From Smallanthus sonchifolius (Eukaryota; Streptophyta; Magnoliopsida; Asterales; Asteraceae): 64,000 bases of DNA. The notes under the pieces were generated by a model. That model was not told where the DNA came from. It searched no databases and was given only the letters and a program-made list of their open reading frames with translations. Below, piece after piece: positions 57,901 through 64,000 of the stretch. Position numbers and translations under genes: made by a program. The stretch covers positions 9,927,501 to 9,991,500 of the forward strand of contig CM042034.1 of assembly GCA_023525975.1 (NCBI GenBank), written 5' to 3'. Position 1 is the stretch's first letter, and every line of letters starts with the position of its first letter.

Positions 57901-60900
57901 GTTGCTTCTGAAGGTTTTTTAAAGCTTATTTATTTTTTACTTTTTTGTAGCTAACAAGTCTGTTTACCTCTGTTCATTTTTTTGAAATTTCTAACTGTTT
58001 CAGCGTGATTGGAAAAATGATGCTCATATGGCTATAAGAGATTGTTTTAGAGCTGTCGAAATTGATCCCGCTTCATTTAGAGCCCTATGCTGCATGTCTG
58101 AAGCTTTATTACAGGCAACATTCAAGTTCTGATATTATAAATTCCTGTAGTTATGCTAAAAAGGTTACTTGACTGAGGGTTATTATTTTTTATTGATATT
58201 TCTGGCCTGTATTTGCCTATCAGTTGGGTAAACTCAAAGAAGCTTTCGACTTTGTCATTGCTGCTCAGTTATCAGCTCCAGCTAATCCTGAAGCTGCTGA
58301 GATAGTGGAGAGCATACAAAAGCGTATTGCTACAGGTTAGTAAAGATCACTTTTATATAGAAAGGATATATTAGTATGCCTAATATATTTTTCATTCTAC
58401 ATAAGGTTTCACTCATAGTTACCGAATTCGCTCAGCCCCCCACGATCCCCGTATTGGATCGTGATGTACCAAAACGAAATTCGCAGCGTACCAAATCGCT
58501 ATGGTACGGCAAATTCGAGTTACCTGGTTCGGCGATCTTCTAACCATGGTTCGGCGATCCAATAGCATGAAATCGTTGTACCATTGCTGCCCCAATTCGC
58601 GATTTTGGGATAGGAATTCGGTGGTTCGATTATTGCCTGGTTCACGATTTTGGATTCTTACCTTTCTCTCTCTCTAGGCCGACGGGATTAAGAAAGAGTA
58701 TAGGGTTTTCTCTGGACCAGGTTAAATAAATTGTTTGTGGTGGTCCAGCCCACTCTAGTTTCACATTATTATTAAATTCTGTGGATCTAGTTCAATAAAT
58801 TGGTTTTCTGGTGGCCCAGCCCACTCTCGTTTCAACTATTATCAAATCCAATAAATTGTATTTTATGTTTTTGCCCACTCTCGTTTCAATTATTATTAAG
58901 TCCAATAAATTGTATTTGATGTTTTGATTTGGAATTTGACAATAAGTATTATATTGTATTTGAACTTATGTTCCATTCGGGTACATCGAACCGAACTACA
59001 TGGTACACCGTACCGGTGCGTACCGAAATGAACCTACCCCCCTCCATACCGAATACGTTAACTCTAGCGAATTGCGTACCCGAACCGCGTACCCGTACCG
59101 GAGCGAACCGCGTATTAGGTAACTATGGTTTCACTATGTTTCATATAATGTATCTAAATGTTTTCATATTTCCTCCTGATGTTCATTTTATTTATTATTT
59201 TGTATGTTCTTTTAATTATATATTTTTTAGCTGAAGCTGAAGTTTCTAGCAAGGCAAAGGAAGGAGGTCCCAGTTCTGAAACAACACGAGCTAGTAGAGT
59301 ATTATCCCTGAGTGATATACTTTATAGATCAGATGCAAGTAGTGATACTTCACAGCCTATGTCTGAAAGAGAAAACTCTGATTATGAGGAGGATTTGGAA
59401 GTTGATTTTGAAAATTCAATATCAGGGGACGAAAGCCATGAAGTTGAATCCAACGGTTTTCACCCCGCTTTAAATGTCAGAATCCACAGAAAAAAGGATT
59501 CAGCAATGAATACTTTCCATACAAGTAGCTCCTATGGATCACCAAAATCGTCTTCTCCAAGTGACAAAATTACTCATCAGGTTTACTTTGTGATGCTTCT
59601 AATTTAAGTACCTTTTGATTGATCAGACGATTAATTTAGTTTTTATACGAGTGTCATTACTGCAGCATGAGAGGGCAATAGATATGAAGCAAAGATACGT
59701 TGGTCATTGTAATGTTGGGACAGACATCAAACAAGCCAGTTTTCTTGGGCAAAAAGGTACTGTGTGTATTATTTTGCCCCTTCTCTTTTGTGCATATTAT
59801 CTACTGTTAAATTTGCATCATTTGATCAATCAGTATGCAACATTAATTATGATTAGAAACTGTTGGAATATATCCGTTAGTAGGGTTAGTCGTCACTAGG
59901 ATTACGTTAGCTTAGCCCATTAGTATATTGTAACATACTAGATAACTCAATACCCTCTTTTACCTTCATATGTTATCAGAGCCAAATTGCTACTAAAACC
60001 TAGTTGTGGACACATGTGCGTCTCACCAACACTGATGAGACGCAGCCTGCACTTGATACTTAAACCTAGTTGTGGACACACGTGCGTCTCACCAACACTG
60101 ATGAGACGCGGCCTGCACGTTTGTTACCTTTACACCGACACTGATGAGATGCGGTGGCGGAAGGTGGCTAACCGTCAATAGGGTTAGGTTTTTGTATTAT
60201 GTTGTCTGTATATGCTGGTAGATTGTGACATGTGGCTCATGAGTGGTACTAGAGCTATAAAATTTGTCCAGGGGTTGGGTGATGGTTCGTTCAAGACGAT
60301 CAAGTCAAAACGGGTAATTTTTTTATATTGGTCAAAATGTATATGCTCAACCTGAAACTCTCATATGGTTGATCAAATTATAGTTTTTTTTAATTAATAA
60401 TCTAAATCTTTTAGGTAAACCATAGTTTTTATACATAAAATTCACTTCATCGATTTGACTCATTTGAGCAATTTCCTTTTAAGCTATTTTCTATTCCACC
60501 CACTGGATATACAACAATACAACATAACCGTAACTAGCATAAATGTTGTGAACCATACTACACATATATTAGTGCTATCGCTCACTCTACTCTCTGAAGA
60601 ATTGGGCTACTTTTTATCTTCAGATTTTAAGCTTACCTCCTCAAAGCGGACCTAATTTAATGTTTAAATGGTAATGTGCTTCAGAACATAATAATTTTCT
60701 TGGAACTTGCACTTGGTTTTAAAATTCGTGACGTGGTGATGAGATTGCATCACTGCATTATGCAATTGACCACCGACTGCAATGGATTTGTGTTTTTCAA
60801 ATCTCATTAAAAATCTGATCATCGATTGAACAAATCTAACTATCAATTGAGAAATGGGTTTGAGTATTTGAATAAATCTGACCAGAGATGATAAGAATGT

Positions 60901-62285
60901 CTTATATTTTAGTTTTTAAAAGTTGAACAATTTAAAACGTTACCTGTAAATATTCTTTTAGTTTTTTTTAATAAGAACGCCTCACATACATGATGCTTGT
61001 GCCATCGCCTTTTGGGACCAAAATGCATCGGAGTGCCACATGATATTTAAAACCAAGAACTTGCCTATACTTTCATGTTCACATTTTGTAACGGCAGGAG
61101 ACTACATTGCTAGTGGAAGTGATGACGGTAGATGGTTCATTTGGGAAAAGAGCACTGGCAGACTAATTAAAATGCTTCTTGGGGATGGAGCTGGTATATA
61201 TCTATCTTCACGACCCAACTTTTCTACACGAGTTTTTCCTCTTTTCTTGTTGGCTAATTTTTTGTTGTTTTTTCAGTTGTGAACTGTGTTCAAAGTCATC
61301 CATTTGATAGTGTTGTAGCTACTAGTGGCATAGATAATACCATCAAGGTCAGCAGCATACATAGATTATATGTGGCAAAATAGGTAGGTCGGGCAGCAGA
61401 TGATTTTGGAACGGGTTGCACTGGGTTTTCACTTTTCCCGAAACACAGTTTATCCAAAAATATAGTATGAATAACAAAAGTCAGTTATTTCAATATAGTT
61501 TTTTGAATAACGTGATTTACAAGGTTTTATTCAAAAAATACATTTTAAGCGATTTTTAACCCACTCATTTCCTTTTCAGCTATTTTCTTTTTTCCTTTAC
61601 ACGTTTGCCTGTTAGAAATAAAAGATATTCTCACTCAACCAATTCATAAGTAAGCGGGTCAAAATTGTCACCTCAGATTTATAGGTATACATGACTCAAA
61701 ATGGTTCAGTAGATGACAAATAGATATTATGTGCTCAGATTTGGACCCCACTTGCTTCAGTTCCATCCGTTGTTGCTGGAGGAACAGCCGGACCTGAAAC
61801 TGCTAATATTTTAGATGCAATGGAGGGCAATCAGCGCAGATTATCCCATAACCGTGAATCATTGCTGTAAGTGCTACAATATATATGTGTGTGTACACAC
61901 ACATATATATACATTTATATATATGGGGGAAGGATCGTAAGAAAACTCTTTGTTCGTGAGAAAACTCGGGAAAACCGACCCAAACGAACTCCGAATGAAC
62001 TCATTTTGGCGGCGTTGGAACCGGCTCTTTTATGAACTCATTTTTTGTTTTGTTTGCTAGTTGATACTCTTTTATCTTGACCTCTAGAGAGACTTTGATT
62101 TGGTTCATCATCCCGCCCTACCATAAAATTATCAAAAACCGCCTTCTGTGCATCTTGTGGGAAAATAGTTAATGTAATAGGTTTTAGATTATTATATCTG
62201 CAGGCCATTCGAGATATTAGAAGGGTTCCGGATGCATGAGTATCCTGAAGGATCCTTGCGCCCGTTTGAGTGTATACAGAGCTAG
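51914..62285 (+). CDS. ASG2: WD40-TPR protein, DDB1-CUL4 substrate receptor type
   Basis: Nineteen coding exons: 51914-51985, 52385-52453, 52551-52628, 52897-53031, 53112-53219, 53344-53472, 56793-56908, 56998-57115, 57296-57401, 57496-57638, 57746-57913, 58004-58114, 58224-58335, 59231-59580, 59666-59756, 61098-61193, 61277-61347, 61739-61866, 62204-62285; 760 aa. N-terminal WD40 repeats (residues ~45-350: GHRGCVNTIAWN...SGSDD; SGHTANIFCTKF; SASEDGTLRQHDFR; VGGSDAFARLYDRR) are followed by TPR-like helices (~359-487), an acidic Ser-rich linker (~490-605) and two final WD repeats (GDYIASGSDDGRWFIWE; SVVATSGIDNTIKIW). HDFR and YDRR fit the WDxR motif that contacts DDB1. This is the architecture of animal WDTC1/Adipose and plant ASG2. 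Junctions are GT-AG except intron 12 (GC-AG). Intron 6 (3.3 kb) holds two LTR-element remains. No frame break. Confidence 0.92.
53560..55520 (-). pseudogene. Degenerate copia element in ASG2 intron 6
   Basis: On the minus strand, around 54950-54770, fragments read DHLCSCGRSTRP (pre-integrase zinc region) and VKLVRTDHSPEIRNS (the integrase D..G.EF-type block), with stops and frameshifts. A primer-binding-site remnant GTATCAGAGC lies at 55511-55520 (minus strand), beside an LTR-like edge. No second LTR was found on the left, so the left limit is approximate. It lies antisense to the gene. Confidence 0.6.
55521..55674 (-). repeat. Short LTR of the intron-6 copia remnant
   Basis: Starts TGTGTAAAAATG beside the primer binding site; a CTGTAACA end gives TG...CA at 154 bp. 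Without a partner copy the right edge is tentative. Confidence 0.45.
56076..56372 (+). mobile_element. Solo copia-type LTR in ASG2 intron 6 (297 bp)
   Basis: TGTTGGG...CCTAACA ends and a perfect 5-bp duplication GATTG (56071-56075 and 56373-56377). A TATTATAAATAG box near 56183 and AATAATAAAG downstream fit an LTR promoter and poly(A) region. It is in the same orientation as the gene. Confidence 0.9.
58414..59127. mobile_element. hAT-like element in ASG2 intron 13 (714 bp)
   Basis: Perfect 10-bp ends CATAGTTACC/GGTAACTATG and a perfect 8-bp duplication GTTTCACT (58406-58413 and 59128-59135). Both subterminal regions are rich in CGTACC/GGTACG and GAACCG words. No transposase. Confidence 0.9.
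59858..60185 (+). mobile_element. Copia LTR and leader remnant in ASG2 intron 15
   Basis: TGTTGGAATATATCC resembles an LTR start, and TGTTATCAGAGCC (59969-59981) a primer binding site, both in + orientation. Downstream, a 66-bp unit beginning CCTAGTTGTGGACACA(T/C)GTG is repeated (59999 and 60065), with a partial third copy. No gag or pol remains. Confidence 0.6.
61879..61910. repeat. 32-bp perfect palindrome in ASG2 intron 18
   Basis: A (TA)n-(TG)n run meets its exact reverse complement at 61894/61895 (...GTGTGTGT then ACACACAC...), starting ATATATATG and ending CATATATAT. Confidence 0.95.
61918..62060. repeat. Dispersed repeat, second copy of the 33190 family
   Basis: TATATATGGGGGAAGG start and AAACGAACTCCGAATGAACT then GTTGGAACCGGCTC are shared in order with 33190-33345. 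Confidence 0.6.
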
Positions 62286-63405
62286 GTTCACCCCGCTTTA
62301 AGGTAATATTTTGTTTCTACAAGGTATCGTCATTTTTTATGTATTTTAGGAACTCGACTAATAGCCGAACACTTTCCTCTGAACCTAGTGTAGAGTTGGT
62401 TTTACGGAAGTGTAAGTTAAAACCTGTGGTGGGTGTTAAGCGGTTAATGAGACATTGAACAGTTCCATCACTTGTTAGTCGTTTTTATTTTATAAAATGA
62501 AATGTATTAAATATGATTACAAAAACTATGTTATTACATTGATGATCTAAACTTTTAAAAGAAACAACTTAGGTGGTTTTATGCAGTTGAATACATTTCA
62601 TATGACTTTCGACCAATCTGACCATTTTGATTAGATTGACTGAAGTTGCCACTTATACTTTGACCCGTCTTTTTGTGCATTTTGGCAGATGGTTCACGGT
62701 GGATGTCAACCCAAACAGCTTGTTTCAGGTTGATGGGACTTGAGTTTTTGTTACCATTATATGTTCATTCTTGATCTTTTGCATTATGGTTTGTCTGAGA
62801 TTTTCGGTTCTTCATGTAAGTATCACTTTCTGTGGCTCCAACAAGATCAAACTTATATGTACAGTTTGATAGTTTAAACTTAAAAAAGAAAAATACTTCA
62901 CCAAATAACATATAAACAAAAACATCGATAATAATACTTATCCCATTGCATTCATCAAGTGGCAGGTGTTCCCCTTTTAACCTAAAATGGATTGATTAGG
63001 GCTGTTTTTGTGTAGATAGTTAAAAACATAAAAAGTTGAATTACTTGTAGCTGCCAATAAGTTATGTTTTACTTACATGGTTTATTTGCGAGATGTTATC
63101 ATCAACTCTTCGGTGTTTTTGCTAAAGTTGTGTTTTGTGCACCGATGTTTTTTTAGAACGGCTAGCTCACCACGTTTTAATTCTACTCTTAAATATATAT
63201 GTATTTTTTGTCTGTCATGGACTTGAACACTGAATTATTTGGGTAGAGACATATTCTGAACATCTTGGTATCAATAGGTTACAGACCCTTTGGTCAGTTA
63301 TGTTAACTCACAGGCATAATAGTTAACTTTATGTGGATTCAAATGCAAGAAATTTAAGAAATAAAAAAAATACAAACATAGTTGGTTCTATAAAAGTAAC
63401 GTTTG
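62286..63405 (+). other. ASG2 3' region and intergenic DNA
   Basis: The 3' UTR begins at 62286; its end is unclear. The open frame across 62270-62458 overlaps the last exon and has no domain. No further gene to 63405. Confidence 0.5.
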
Positions 63406-63410
63406 AAGTA

Positions 63411-63735
63411 GAGGTGGGCATTATAATCGGATCCGATCCGATGGATCATCTGAAATCGTTTTTTTTAACCGGATCGGATATTTTGTAACCGTCGGATCTG
63501 GAACCGGTTGTATGGTTTTCCAAGGGACCGGATAAAAACGGACAAAATCGAACAAATTTAAAACCGGACAAAAATTGGATAAAAAAAATCCGGATAAAAG
63601 GTTCCAATAGGTTTCAAATCTCATACCCCAAAACCGGATCCGATCCGGAACCGGTTTCACTGGATCCAGTCCTTGACCACCGTTGAGTTATTCGATCCGG
63701 ATCTTGTTCCAAAAAAAATCTGATTTGTGCATCTC
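63411..63735. mobile_element. TA-flanked MITE, GAGGTGGGCA type
   Basis: Left GAGGTGGGCA; the right, reversed, GAGATGCACAAATC; TA flanks at 63409-63410 and 63736-63737. The body consists of GGATCCGATCC/CCGGATAAAA words. Same family architecture as 17050 and 33599. Confidence 0.7.
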
Positions 63736-64000
63736 TAGTTTGAAGCGTGAGATGAAGAAGAATGAATGTTTTGATGATAAAGGGTACACATATCCTCTCT
63801 CTATTAAGTATCAAATCTAGGTAAGTTGTTGACATATGTTGGTGTTAAATGTTCAACCCGCTTAAGAATATACTTAATTTACAATTCTCTACTTAAATTC
63901 GGTCTTGAACATCTTTTATCAGTTAAATCGTTAAAATAAAATCTTTTGACATGATTTGAAGGGCACTGTCAAAAGAATTGCCATTTATATTTTTTTATGA

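Noticed and set aside
62270..62458. 62-aa frame after the ASG2 stop
   Set aside because: Overlaps the last ASG2 exon in another frame and runs into the 3' UTR; no support.

Overview
This is nuclear DNA from a flowering plant, almost certainly a eudicot. It holds intron-containing plant genes in an AT-rich background packed with plant transposons (Ty1/copia and long-LTR retrotransposons, MULE, hAT, PIF/Harbinger-type, Helitrons, tRNA-derived SINEs). The repeat styles resemble Asteraceae genomes, but that family placement is an inference and not proven by the window. There is no bacterial, organellar or viral gene content and no CRISPR array.

Three host genes can be rebuilt exon by exon, all on the + strand. 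(1) A 14-3-3 protein of the plant kappa/lambda type (12039-16157; 4 coding exons, 253 aa) with two well-defined and one decayed small DNA transposon in its introns. (2) A D-type cyclin (37843-39477; 6 exons, 341 aa) with an N-terminal LxCxE Rb-binding motif. (3) A WD40-TPR protein matching ALTERED SEED GERMINATION 2 / WDTC1-type DCAFs (51914-62285; 19 coding exons, 760 aa). Its introns hold copia remains, a solo LTR and hAT-like insertions, and intron 12 appears to be a GC-AG intron. The three genes are not a pathway cluster.

Layout: 1-5 kb is a gag-only copia derivative on the minus strand, inserted next to a second minus-strand LTR. 5-7.1 kb is a decayed Myb/trihelix-like transposon-type gene and a hAT MITE. 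7286-11873 is a MULE with matching terminal inverted repeats and a perfect 8-bp target duplication. It carries a broken transposase, an intact 430-aa ORF resembling Athila ORF1, and three blocks of ATACG-N3-CGTAT sites, most of them in pairs exactly 19 bp apart. It ends about 160 bp before the 14-3-3 start codon. 16.2-37 kb is gene-free and repeat-rich: SINEs, MITEs, hAT-like elements, a 23-bp palindromic array and a nested Helitron cluster at 31.1-33.2 kb. 39.5-51.5 kb again holds only repeats, including a Helitron, a 43-bp minisatellite, a 1.35-kb hAT and a 2.9-kb solo LTR. After 62.3 kb there is only intergenic sequence and one MITE.

The most notable signals are the MULE with its regularly spaced paired palindromes and cargo ORF, and the Helitron-in-Helitron nesting, where removing each insert at an A^T junction rebuilds an older Helitron.
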